Of a stretch of 64,000 bases of DNA, positions 43,049-51,108 are shown one piece after another (position 1 is the first letter of the stretch; the number at the start of each line of letters is the position of its first letter). Below the pieces are notes generated by a model. The model was not told the DNA's origin. It did no database searches and saw nothing but the letters and a program-made list of their open reading frames with translations. Both the position numbers and the translations under genes were made by a program. Source of the DNA: an uncultured Vampirovibrio sp. (GTDB lineage: Bacteria; Cyanobacteriota; Vampirovibrionia; Gastranaerophilales; Gastranaerophilaceae); contig CAJTNR010000001.1 of NCBI GenBank assembly GCA_910577635.1, positions 92,889 through 156,888 on the forward strand, written 5' to 3'.

Positions 43049-45133
43049 ATGTCAGAACAAACTATACAAAATAATTTATATTCAACCCCTGTGACTATTT
43101 TGGATAAATATACCTGTTTGAGTCTTGGGGCAACAACAATAAATGATTTAATTAAATCCAAAGAACTAAAATGTGTTAGGGTTGCAAAAAATTTGGGCAA
43201 AAAACCAGATGTTCTTATTATAAATAAAAATAAAGAAGTTGTAGTTTTTATTGAATTTAAAAAGCCTGAAGAATTTAATACTGAATTAAAAAAGAAGAAT
43301 GCAATAAAACAAGAAATAGATGTTGCAAAAGAAATTGGAGCTAAAATTTATGTTGTTTCAGATGGAAATACTTTTTTATGGTTAAATCCTATTACTAAAA
43401 ATTTTATAAATGATGATAAAGGCAACATAATAAAAAGAGAAATTAAACCAAAATCAGAAGCAAAAAAACTTGCTGATTTTATTGATTTGGTTGCGTTATC
43501 AATATCTGAAAAAAATGACACTATATTAAAACTTGAAGATATCGATCCAACAGATTTGGCAACAAAAATTGCAAGAATTTTAAAAAGAATGACATTTGCA
43601 TCTTCAAAGATGTCTTTATATACATTTGTAGAAGTATTTTTATTTAAGTATCTTAGTGATATAAATGTTTTAAAGGGAGATAATTCTTTTGCTTATATCT
43701 ATAGTTTATATGGCAAAGATAAACAAAATAGAAAAACTGATGCAGATATTCTGGGTGCATATCTTGAAGGTCCAAGAGAACAAATGAAACTGCTTTTTCC
43801 AGCCGGAGAGGATGAGACCACTATAGTAAATGGTCAAATTTTTCATGTAAAAAAAGATTTAGACGGGCATTATATAGAAGAAGATGCTCATGCAATTTGT
43901 TTTAAAAGCATAATGACTGAATTTGCAAATTATGAAAAAAACAATGGCAAATTAATAAATATAAGCAAAGATTTTAAATCAAAACTATTTGAAACTTTTA
44001 TGAAAAATAGTGAAGATAAATCCGATATGGGACAATTTTTTACCCCATTAAAAATTGTTCGTGAAATGGTTGATATGGTTACTATCACCAAAGGGATAAG
44101 CATATGCGATCCTGCTTCAGGTGTTGGAAAATTTCTCCTGGAAGCGGCTTCTAATGTGCCTTTTGAGATAAAGAACGGAAAACTCTTGCCGGGTGTTAAT
44201 TTGTATGGTTTTGAAAAACAAATGTCTGGTCGTGATGATATTACTACTATTCTGGCAAAAGCAAATATGTTAATATATTTTTCAAAGCTTTTTAAAGATA
44301 ACAATAATGTAAAAGAAATTCAATATTTATCAAAAGAACTTTTAAATAAAACTTTTTATTCAAGTAAAGTTGCATTGGGTACATTGGGGCATCTTGAAGA
44401 AAACAAATATGATTTAATATTGGCAAATCCACCTTATTATCAAGATGCAACAATTTCAAGGCTGGCAAGTGATACTGGTTTATATGAGGCAAAAGGTAAT
44501 GGAGTGGAAGCATTATTTTTAGAATGGATTATAAAATCTTTAAAATATGGAGGTGTTGCAAATATAGTATTGCCTGACGGAATTTTTACAAATTTGGGGA
44601 ATGCGAGTTTAAAACAATTAATTCTCGATAAATGTTTTATTGAAAGCATTATTTCTCTGCCTATCGGAAGTTTTTTTAATACACCTAAAAAGACATATAT
44701 TTTAACATTAAAGAAAAAATCAGAAGAAGAAATAAATAATAATATTTCTCAAGACTATAAAATTTTTACTTACATATGCAAAAGCATAGGAGAGGAATTA
44801 AATGTCAATAGGTTTGACACTCCGGATGATAATGATTTGCATAATGCGGTAAATAAATATAATTCATATAAAAATCTTCAAAATAAAAATAATATACAAG
44901 AGCCATTTAAACAATGGTTTGAATCTGATAAAAAAATGAAATTATTATCTATAGATAGATTTCCAGCAGATTCAAACTGGAATATTGATAATTTTTGGAG
45001 TGAAAAAGAAAAAATTACACTTGGATTTAAAGAAGCTGATAACATAATGACTTTGTCTGAATTTCAAACTTACATCGAAGAATTAATGCGAGATATTAAT
45101 GATTACAAGGAAGCAATTGAATGTCTCAGGTAA
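43049..45133 (+). CDS. BcgI-like fused restriction endonuclease and N6-adenine methyltransferase
   Basis: 694 residues. The N-terminal domain has a PD-(D/E)xK nuclease pattern: Asp54 in KKPDVLII, Glu69 and Lys71 in FIEFKKP. The middle holds an HsdM-like helical domain. The methyltransferase has motif I DPASGVGKFLLEAA near residue 354 and motif IV NPPY near 460, the gamma-class N6-adenine signature. With a separate specificity gene 13 bases overlapping, this is the layout of type IIB/IIG enzymes like BcgI. There is no separate HsdR translocase. It cuts unmodified DNA and protects the host genome. Confidence 0.85.
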   Translation: MSEQTIQNNLYSTPVTILDKYTCLSLGATTINDLIKSKELKCVRVAKNLGKKPDVLIINKNKEVVVFIEFKKPEEFNTELKKKNAIKQEIDVAKEIGAKIYVVSDGNTFLWLNPITKNFINDDKGNIIKREIKPKSEAKKLADFIDLVALSISEKNDTILKLEDIDPTDLATKIARILKRMTFASSKMSLYTFVEVFLFKYLSDINVLKGDNSFAYIYSLYGKDKQNRKTDADILGAYLEGPREQMKLLFPAGEDETTIVNGQIFHVKKDLDGHYIEEDAHAICFKSIMTEFANYEKNNGKLINISKDFKSKLFETFMKNSEDKSDMGQFFTPLKIVREMVDMVTITKGISICDPASGVGKFLLEAASNVPFEIKNGKLLPGVNLYGFEKQMSGRDDITTILAKANMLIYFSKLFKDNNNVKEIQYLSKELLNKTFYSSKVALGTLGHLEENKYDLILANPPYYQDATISRLASDTGLYEAKGNGVEALFLEWIIKSLKYGGVANIVLPDGIFTNLGNASLKQLILDKCFIESIISLPIGSFFNTPKKTYILTLKKKSEEEINNNISQDYKIFTYICKSIGEELNVNRFDTPDDNDLHNAVNKYNSYKNLQNKNNIQEPFKQWFESDKKMKLLSIDRFPADSNWNIDNFWSEKEKITLGFKEADNIMTLSEFQTYIEELMRDINDYKEAIECLR

Positions 45134-46206
45134 AGAAAGAGAAATTATCAAATTTATTTATTTGCAAACCCGGCAATAATAAATACACCAGAAGTTATTG
45201 TAATATGCATGCTGGAGATTATGAGGTTTATACTGGCTCGACGTTAAAAAAATTTGCGACCTTAGATACATATGATTACAACGAACCAAATTTAACTTTT
45301 ACAACAGATGGTGAATATGCAGGAACATTAAAAGTTCTTAGAGGAAAATATAATATCGGCGGACATCGGAAAATTCTTATTAAAAAAGATAAAAATATTA
45401 ACTTGGATTATTTTGCAATAATTCTCCAGCAAAAATTTTATGCTTGCGTAAAAAATGGCAATGTCCCCTCTGTTAATTGGAATGTAAATTTATCTAAAAT
45501 AGTTGTTGAAATACCAATAAAACATAACGGTGAATATGATTTTGAGAAGCAAAAAGAGCTTGCTTTAAAATATAAAGATATAGAGAAAAAGAAAAAGATA
45601 TTATTAAACAAAATCGAATTTTTAAAAGGTATAAAAGTAAGAATTCTTGAAAAACAACTTGATAAAATTGATATTTCTTTTAATGAACTGTTTAAATTAG
45701 AAAGAGGTCGTATAATTTCTAAGAACGATGTGAATAATAATAAGGGAGATTATCCGGTTTATTCTACCCAAAAAGGCATATATGGCTATATTAATTCATA
45801 TATGAAAGAAGGCAAATATATTTTATGGAATACGGACGGACTGGCGGGTTATATAAAAATAGCAAACGGAAAATTTTCATACACTAATATTGTAGGTATT
45901 ATGATTCCAACTAACAAGTATTCTATTGATGCAATTTCTTTTGAATATTTAAAATATTATTTAGAGCCTATATTTAGAAACAATAGAAAAGGGAGAATGG
46001 GGATTAACGGTAAAAATGAATATAGTAAATTAAATAGTACAATGATAAAGAATTTAGATATTAAAATTCCAATCCCAATAAAGGATGACGGCAGCTTTGA
46101 TATAGAAAAACAAAAAGAAATTGCACAAAAATATGCTACAATAGAATTTATAAAACAAGATTTATATAAAAAAGTTTTTGAATTAACAAATATTATGGTA
46201 GTTTAG
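45121..46206 (+). CDS. Restriction-modification specificity subunit (HsdS-like)
   Basis: 361 residues with two target-recognition domains, each closed by a coiled-coil arm. The first arm is near 140-180 (DFEKQKELALKYKDIEKKKK) and the second near 325-355 (DIEKQKEIAQKYATIEFIKQ). The TRDs contain the usual YPVYSTQKGIYGY and NIVGIMIPTNKYS type strands. It sets the DNA target of the fused enzyme, a bipartite site. The start codon lies inside the last codons of the upstream gene. A hairpin and tRNA-His follow. Confidence 0.88.
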   Translation: MSQVKKEKLSNLFICKPGNNKYTRSYCNMHAGDYEVYTGSTLKKFATLDTYDYNEPNLTFTTDGEYAGTLKVLRGKYNIGGHRKILIKKDKNINLDYFAIILQQKFYACVKNGNVPSVNWNVNLSKIVVEIPIKHNGEYDFEKQKELALKYKDIEKKKKILLNKIEFLKGIKVRILEKQLDKIDISFNELFKLERGRIISKNDVNNNKGDYPVYSTQKGIYGYINSYMKEGKYILWNTDGLAGYIKIANGKFSYTNIVGIMIPTNKYSIDAISFEYLKYYLEPIFRNNRKGRMGINGKNEYSKLNSTMIKNLDIKIPIPIKDDGSFDIEKQKEIAQKYATIEFIKQDLYKKVFELTNIMVV

Positions 46207-46238
46207 TAAGCTTTACAATTCAAAGGATGTTTAATTGA

Positions 46239-46289
46239 ATTTACAAACATAAAAAGACGCTGTAGAAACGTCTTTTTATGTTTGTAAAT
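46239..46289. terminator. Perfect 21-bp hairpin between hsdS-like gene and tRNA-His
   Basis: ATTTACAAACATAAAAAGACG (46239-46259) is exactly complementary to 46269-46289, with a 9-base loop. T5 occurs within the right arm. It can end transcription of both the convergent tRNA and the restriction genes. Its last base is the tRNA 3' terminal A. Confidence 0.75.
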
Positions 46290-46365
46290 GGGGCGGATAG
46301 TGGGACTCGAACCCACGCATATCGGAACCACAATCCGAGGTCTTAACCACTTGACGATATCCGCC
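46289..46365 (-). tRNA. tRNA-His (anticodon GTG)
   Basis: 77 nt. The acceptor stem GCGGATA/TATCCGC is preceded by an encoded G at -1 facing C73, the hallmark of tRNA-His, and CCA is encoded. The anticodon arm is TCGGA-TTGTGGT-TCCGA, and the T arm GTGGG-TTCGAGT-CCCAC. It separates the defence genes from the phage block. Confidence 0.97.
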
Positions 46366-46429
46366 ATGGAAATTTAAAATTTGGCTGATTTTTGGCTAAA
46401 ATTCATATGCTTACAACCAGCGCCAAAAT

Positions 46430-46458
46430 ATTATAACCTAAACAAGGAAAAAAGTCAA
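46430..46458 (-). promoter_or_regulatory. Consensus promoter of tRNA-His
   Basis: TTGACT (46458-46453), a 17-nt spacer and TATAAT (46435-46430) on the minus strand; start of transcription would be near 46423, about 58 nt before the mature tRNA. Confidence 0.75.
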
Positions 46459-46470
46459 GAAAATCGGCTC

Positions 46471-46494
46471 AAATTTGGACGACTGTCCAAATTT
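46471..46494. promoter_or_regulatory. Perfect 10-bp inverted repeat, operator-like
   Basis: AAATTTGGAC, 4-base spacer GACT, GTCCAAATTT. It sits between the tRNA promoter and the first phage-block gene, where a regulator of either could bind. No coding frame covers it. A similar GGACAATTCAAATTT follows near 46550. Confidence 0.5.
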
Positions 46495-46636
46495 TGCCCA
46501 AAAAACGAGCTTTTTTTGAAAAAGTATGCTATTCTATAAAAGTAATTTTCGGACAATTCAAATTTGTATCATCCCTATTTAATTTTTTATTATTGGATTG
46601 AGAAACGAGGCTGACGAAAAAAAAGGAGGAGTAGCT

Positions 46637-47029
46637 GTGCGCCATTGCAACAGTGTGTTTCAAGCACAAGATATCTGGTATCTTTTAGATAATCAGGAAT
46701 ATACAAATAGAAAACTATATATTGCAGTTTGTCCTATCTGTAATAAAGATATTGTTCTTTATTCTTATTGTGATTGTGCAATGAATAATTATTATGAAAA
46801 ATATTACTACTCAGGGGGTGCAAGAAAAATTAAAGAACGATTTAAAAAAGAAGTTACCTCAACACTCCTTGGTTTTAGAACCAAATACAGAGCTCCATAT
46901 GGATTCAAGTATGGAGTTAACAAAGAAATTAAAAAACAAGGAAAAGTTATTGGAGTAAAACAGTATGCTTGTGACTTTTTCGGAAATAAGATATTAATTA
47001 AAAAAAAGGTTGATAATGAACAAGAATAA
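46637..47029 (+). CDS. Small protein with a CxxC pair at the start of the phage block
   Basis: 130 residues from the GTG at 46637, which has an excellent ribosome site (AAGGAGGA, 6 nt spacing); the open frame begins further upstream but without support. CPIC and CDC near residues 33-50 could form a zinc finger (AVCPICNKDIVLYSYCDCA). The rest is basic (KIKERFKKEVTSTLLGF). It may bind DNA, as a regulator or packaging factor; no family is recognised. Confidence 0.65.
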   Translation: MRHCNSVFQAQDIWYLLDNQEYTNRKLYIAVCPICNKDIVLYSYCDCAMNNYYEKYYYSGGARKIKERFKKEVTSTLLGFRTKYRAPYGFKYGVNKEIKKQGKVIGVKQYACDFFGNKILIKKKVDNEQE

Positions 47030-47330
47030 TAAAATAATTTCATATAAAACTCAAAAAAATACACTTAGAATAAACAATAATGATAGCAGCTACACACAGC
47101 AAGAAGCATTAAATGAATTTGAAAAACTTAAAAAAATCGCACTTAACTGTTTTGACAAAAACGGCAATCCAAATATTGCTGCAGCGCTAAGAGCAGAAGA
47201 AAACAAAGCAAAAATTGCCGGATTATACACACAAAACAACTTCGAAATCGGAACAGTTGTAAAAATGGGTGAAATTACAATTGATGGAAAACAACTAAAA
47301 CTCAATATAGGGGAAGAAATTATTGAATAA
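47016..47330 (+). CDS. Probable small terminase subunit
   Basis: 104 residues from the ATG at 47016, preceded by AAAGGTTGAT; it overlaps the previous gene by 14 bases. The central EALNEFEKLKKIALNCFDKN and NIAAALRAEENKAKIAGLY match the short helical pattern seen in small terminases just upstream of terL. No clear helix-turn-helix is visible. Assignment depends mainly on position. Confidence 0.5.
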   Translation: MNKNNKIISYKTQKNTLRINNNDSSYTQQEALNEFEKLKKIALNCFDKNGNPNIAAALRAEENKAKIAGLYTQNNFEIGTVVKMGEITIDGKQLKLNIGEEIIE

Positions 47331-48657
47331 CAGTAAAATTTTTATTTTGCCTGAGATTCTTAATATCCCGCCTAAATTATACCCTTTTATTTTAAATTTT
47401 AATAATTACAGTTATTTTCTACTTGAAGGAGGCAGGGCTTCTGGAAAAACGCAGAGTGTTGCAAGATTTTTACTGTATATCATGGAAAATCGACACGTTA
47501 GAGTCTGCTGCGGAAGAGAAATTCAAAACTCAATTGAAGAATCGGTTAGAACCGTTTTTCTAGATTTAATTGACAACTATAAACTTGTTTATGATATTAA
47601 AAAAGATGCTTTAATCCATAAAACAACAAAATCCAAGATATTCTTTAAAGGCTTTAGAGAGCAGGGAAAAGTAAACATTAAAGGTCTTGAAGGAGTTGAT
47701 ATCCTCTGGATTGATGAAGCTCAATCTATTGCTAAAACAACATTGGATGTCATTGTCCCTACTATTCGAAAGAAAAACTCTGTAATTATTTTCACAATGA
47801 ACAGATACACACGATTTGATTCTGTGTATAATTTTTGTGCCAAAAGAGACGATTGTCTTCATATTAATATTTGCTACTTTGATAACCCATATGTAGATGA
47901 AAAAATTAGAAAAGAAGCACAGGTCTCAAAAAACACAAACTTGAATGACTATAACCATATTTGGCTGGGCTATCCATTGACTAACAATAATGAATACTTA
48001 ATAACATCGCAAGTCTTAGATAAAGCGCTTAATTTAAACTTTGAATCAGATAAAATATTCTCTGATAACTCCGTTATGAGTGTGGATTTATCCGCATCGG
48101 GTGCGGATTTGTGTGTTGCTAAACTTTTTGTTAAGCAAACTGAGAATATCTGGCTTGAAAAGTTCACAACAAGCTGGTCTGAAGCAGATACAGATATTAC
48201 CAGAGGAAAAATTGTGAGCCTTTATTGTGAGTGGAGTCCTAAGCTTCTGATAATGGATGCTGACGGGCTTGGGTATCCAATTTGGATTAGTATACAAAAA
48301 ATGATTAGAACGGCAATTGGTTTTAGGGGAGGTAAAAAGGCGATTTCTAAATATGCGCTCAATGCTAGAGCAGACGGCTATTTGGCATTGAAGGAATATT
48401 TAGAAAAAGGATATTTAAAATTAACTGATAAGAATTCTATCAGGCAATTAGAATACATTAAGAAAATATACAAACCAAACGGTTTGATTGCAATTCAGGA
48501 TAAGAAAGAGTTAAGAAAACTGCACAATGAAAGCCCGGATTTTGCAGACTGCACTATGATGGCGCTCTATGCAATCAATTTTTGTTCCAATATTATTGTG
48601 CATAGTTCCTATGAAACTAATTCTTGTGTTGATAGTGAATTTGAACCGTTTGATTAA
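47323..48657 (+). CDS. Phage terminase large subunit (PBSX/T4-like)
   Basis: 444 residues; TTG start at 47323 after GGGGAAG. The ATPase has Walker A GGRASGKTQ (about 36-44), Walker B VDILWIDEAQ, and the coupling IIFTMNRYTRFD. The RNase H-like nuclease has acidic residues in MSVDLSASGADL, LLIMDADGLG and SPDFADCTMMAL. It cuts and pumps phage DNA into the prohead. It overlaps the small subunit by 8 bases. Confidence 0.93.
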   Translation: MNNSKIFILPEILNIPPKLYPFILNFNNYSYFLLEGGRASGKTQSVARFLLYIMENRHVRVCCGREIQNSIEESVRTVFLDLIDNYKLVYDIKKDALIHKTTKSKIFFKGFREQGKVNIKGLEGVDILWIDEAQSIAKTTLDVIVPTIRKKNSVIIFTMNRYTRFDSVYNFCAKRDDCLHINICYFDNPYVDEKIRKEAQVSKNTNLNDYNHIWLGYPLTNNNEYLITSQVLDKALNLNFESDKIFSDNSVMSVDLSASGADLCVAKLFVKQTENIWLEKFTTSWSEADTDITRGKIVSLYCEWSPKLLIMDADGLGYPIWISIQKMIRTAIGFRGGKKAISKYALNARADGYLALKEYLEKGYLKLTDKNSIRQLEYIKKIYKPNGLIAIQDKKELRKLHNESPDFADCTMMALYAINFCSNIIVHSSYETNSCVDSEFEPFD

Positions 48658-48685
48658 GTTAGAAAAACATAGAAAGGAGCTAACT

Positions 48686-50353
48686 ATGCCATTTTTGGGT
48701 ATGTCGTTTGGAAATAGCGATAATAATAATAACAGTAGTAACAATAATAATAATTCTATCTTGGATGTGTTGTATCATAATACAATGCAGCAGAAAAAAT
48801 TGAAACAAGAGCAGGATGAGCAAAAAAATTCCCTTCTCAATCAGATGGAGGGATATGTTGAGCCAAAAGATGTCTTGTATTCGTCAGTGGATGATTTAAA
48901 AAAGATGAGAGATGATTTGTTGTCAAAAAATTTGATAAAACCATCCCTTCCACTTCCAGCTAGTACAGCTAATACACCTAATACAACCAACCCAAATAAC
49001 AACCAGCCTCAACCTCAACCCCAACCCCAGCCCCAAAATCCTCTTCAATCAATTCAAAATTCATCTGATACCTTATCTTCAACCCCAGCTCTCTTACCTA
49101 AAATCAACTCTAAGGATAGAGTAGTTGAAACATTCTCTCAAAAACCAGCCTTATTGCCTAAAATAGACCCTGATAGTAATTCAAATCCTCAAAAACCAGC
49201 TCTCTTGCCTAAAATAGATCCTGAGAATCAGAATAAAACATTTGAGCTAAAGAGTAATAAACAGGTAAAGAAAGCAGCTTTTAAAGATAATCAAAACTCT
49301 AAAGTTGATTTTGTGCAGGGTGATTCTGTTTCAAAAGTTCCTAACGAACAGCAATTAAAAAATGATGATGTTGAAATGGATTCAGTAAGTTTGGATTATG
49401 ATGCAAATCATTTGTACGTTAATGGTGGTAAAAATCCTGGATTGAAGGCAGGTGCAGCTGAAAGTAATTATAAAAATAGATATGATGTGTATACCAAAAA
49501 GGCTTATCAGGAAGAGCAGAATCGAATAGAAGCAGAAAGAATAAGAAAATACCGTCAAACTCATCCTAATACATTATTACCAAATTTTCCCATGCAGGAA
49601 GAGCAGAGACAATTTGTCGATTATAATAATAAAGAAAATCGTGAAATGCGCGCTAAACAAGCATTTGAGAAAGATGTTAGGACCTGGAACTGGAAGATTA
49701 ATGGTGCAAGAACCCCACTTTTTAATAGATTTGTCGGTTTTAAATATGGTTCTGATTCTGTAAATATGCTTAATTTATCTAATAAAAAAATAAGACCTTT
49801 TATATATAGCTGGAATGCTGTTAAGGTCAAGGGTTGTTTTGATGAGAAAATGTCAGGATATAATGACGGTAAATTGAATCAATTCATCCCTCATATATAT
49901 AATAAAATTAAAGAGCAGTTTAAAGACTATGGTTATGATCCTAAAAAGGTTCGGGGTTATATCTTTAAACCAAATTCAGCTGCAGCAAAACGTATAAAAC
50001 AAAGTCAGGATTTTGAAGTTATGGTTGCACAAAATATTTATAAGATTGTAAATAATGAGAATTTTAGTGGTCGTTTTTCAAATCCAGGCTGGAGAGGGTC
50101 AAACCTTCATAACGCTTTTGGAAGTGTCGAGTTTTTGAATGCCGGAGTTGATGAGAATGGTAATTTGAGATTGTACATGTTTGACACATACGATTTTAAT
50201 AAGGGTGAGAATGCAAAGGTCGAAGCCGGAAGAAGAAAAATGATGAAAGGAGAATTGAAGGGTTATTATACCGTTCATGAGATATTGATTTCTCAAGATG
50301 AGCTTGATAATATATTAAACAAATATTATTGCATTGACGAGGATGATAAATAA
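48686..50353 (+). CDS. Large phage-block protein with colicin-M-like C-terminal motif (candidate toxin)
   Basis: 555 residues from the ATG at 48686 (AAAGGAG 9 nt upstream); the frame is open further upstream inside terL. Residues about 8-25 are Asn-rich. About 95-190 are Pro/Gln-rich and hold three PALLPKI repeats, probably disordered. A folded part starts near 350 (FNRFVGFKYGSDSV). At the C-terminus GSVEFLNAGVDENGNLRL leads to FDTYDFN and ends with GYYTVHEILISQDELD. Colicin M carries D-x-Y-D-F-N followed by His-Arg; here the HR pair is missing (KGENAKVEAGRR), so activity is unproven. Copies of its C-terminal tip recur before each of two membrane protein genes downstream. It could also be a structural or ejected protein. 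Confidence 0.5.
   Translation: MPFLGMSFGNSDNNNNSSNNNNNSILDVLYHNTMQQKKLKQEQDEQKNSLLNQMEGYVEPKDVLYSSVDDLKKMRDDLLSKNLIKPSLPLPASTANTPNTTNPNNNQPQPQPQPQPQNPLQSIQNSSDTLSSTPALLPKINSKDRVVETFSQKPALLPKIDPDSNSNPQKPALLPKIDPENQNKTFELKSNKQVKKAAFKDNQNSKVDFVQGDSVSKVPNEQQLKNDDVEMDSVSLDYDANHLYVNGGKNPGLKAGAAESNYKNRYDVYTKKAYQEEQNRIEAERIRKYRQTHPNTLLPNFPMQEEQRQFVDYNNKENREMRAKQAFEKDVRTWNWKINGARTPLFNRFVGFKYGSDSVNMLNLSNKKIRPFIYSWNAVKVKGCFDEKMSGYNDGKLNQFIPHIYNKIKEQFKDYGYDPKKVRGYIFKPNSAAAKRIKQSQDFEVMVAQNIYKIVNNENFSGRFSNPGWRGSNLHNAFGSVEFLNAGVDENGNLRLYMFDTYDFNKGENAKVEAGRRKMMKGELKGYYTVHEILISQDELDNILNKYYCIDEDDK
49085..49216 (+). repeat. Three direct repeats encoding PALLPKI
   Basis: CCAGCTCTCTTACCTAAAAT-like units begin at 49085, 49145 and 49196, spaced 60 and 51 bases. 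They lie in the Pro/Gln-rich part of the large protein and could shrink or grow by recombination. Confidence 0.85.
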
Positions 50354-50406
50354 TGAAAATTGCAAAATGGATACTGTTTTTCATATTAATATTTTTTACA
50401 TATTGA
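50353..50406 (+). pseudogene. Truncated first copy of the membrane protein gene
   Basis: ATG at 50353 (overlapping the previous stop) reads MKIAKWILFFILIFFTY and then stops. It matches the start of the intact copies at 50498 and 51109 (MNTKKWILFFILMFFTY), so it is the stump of a third copy. Confidence 0.8.
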
Positions 50407-50483
50407 ATGGTTATTATACCGTTCATGAGATATTGATTTCTCAAGCCGAGCTTGATAAGATACTGAATAAATATTATTTGTAA
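50406..50483 (+). pseudogene. Displaced copy of the large protein's C-terminal tip
   Basis: The frame NGYYTVHEILISQAELDK then ILNKYYL and stop repeats the end of the 48686-50353 protein (GYYTVHEILISQDELDNILN). It has no start codon of its own. It is joined directly to the truncated membrane gene and followed by an intact one. Confidence 0.8.
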
Positions 50484-50497
50484 TAAGGATAAAAATA

Positions 50498-51019
50498 ATG
50501 AACACTAAAAAATGGATACTGTTTTTCATATTAATGTTTTTTACATATTATTTTGTTACCGCATTTTTTTCTTTACCATTTGCTATGCTTTTCGCTGAAT
50601 TGTTCATGTTTTTTAAAATATATCGATATGTATCAGAATCAGACGGTTTTATAATTGTTTTTTCTATACCTTATTTATTCTCTCCAATTGTAATTTACGG
50701 ATACGCAAAGGTGTTTGGAATCTTTAAGGATATTGACAATTTAAAGTTAAGCTTTCGGCTTAAATTGTTGATAGTAACTTTAGTTGCTTCTTTTATATTT
50801 GTATTAATGTACTTTCCAAGAACTTTTTTTGATAATGGTTTTGTCGATATGAGTAGATTGTATTCTTATAGTACTTTTTTCCTTATTCCAGACTTTTTGT
50901 TCTATAAGTTGTTCCAATACTTGACTCTAAAATTCCCTAACCCATTCGAACAGATGGCATATTACTTTTCAATAGATTTTTATAAATCAATTGTAAGGAA
51001 ACTATTTAATAAGTGTTAA
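50498..51019 (+). CDS. Four-helix membrane protein, copy 1 (candidate immunity protein)
   Basis: 173 residues with about four transmembrane helices: about 5-37, 52-72, 87-107 and 120-142. The N-terminus is MNTKKWILFFILMFFTYYFV. A ribosome site AAGGAT precedes the ATG. It is nearly identical to copy 2 (51109-51648) in the helices, but differs in two loop regions. Membrane immunity proteins of colicin A/B type and of M-type pyocins also have four helices and similar size. A hairpin terminator follows. No family is recognised by sequence alone. Confidence 0.7.
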   Translation: MNTKKWILFFILMFFTYYFVTAFFSLPFAMLFAELFMFFKIYRYVSESDGFIIVFSIPYLFSPIVIYGYAKVFGIFKDIDNLKLSFRLKLLIVTLVASFIFVLMYFPRTFFDNGFVDMSRLYSYSTFFLIPDFLFYKLFQYLTLKFPNPFEQMAYYFSIDFYKSIVRKLFNKC

Positions 51020-51020
51020 T

Positions 51021-51054
51021 ATCAAAGAGGGGTTAAATTCCCTCTTTGATTTTT
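51021..51054 (+). terminator. Terminator between the two membrane protein copies
   Basis: ATCAAAGAGGG and CCCTCTTTGAT form an 11-bp stem with an 8-base loop, followed by TTTT. It directly follows the stop of copy 1. Confidence 0.85.
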
Positions 51055-51056
51055 AA

Positions 51057-51094
51057 GCTAAGCTTGATAAGATGTTGGAAAATATTATTTGTAA
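51057..51094 (+). pseudogene. Second, more decayed copy of the large protein's C-terminal tip
   Basis: GCTAAGCTTGATAAGATG and the bases after it match the end of the tip at 50440-50483 (GCCGAGCTTGATAAGATA) with substitutions and a small deletion. It again lies right before a membrane protein gene, with the same ribosome site region TAATAAGGATAAAAATAATG. Confidence 0.65.
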
Positions 51095-51108
51095 TAAGGA
51101 TAAAAATA

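Noticed and set aside
44292..44649. Minus-strand frames inside the restriction gene
   Set aside because: They lie wholly within a well-supported gene and show no start signal.
48960..49060. CRISPR-like short repeats
   Set aside because: These are CAACCCCAGCC-type codons for a Pro/Gln run with no spacers.
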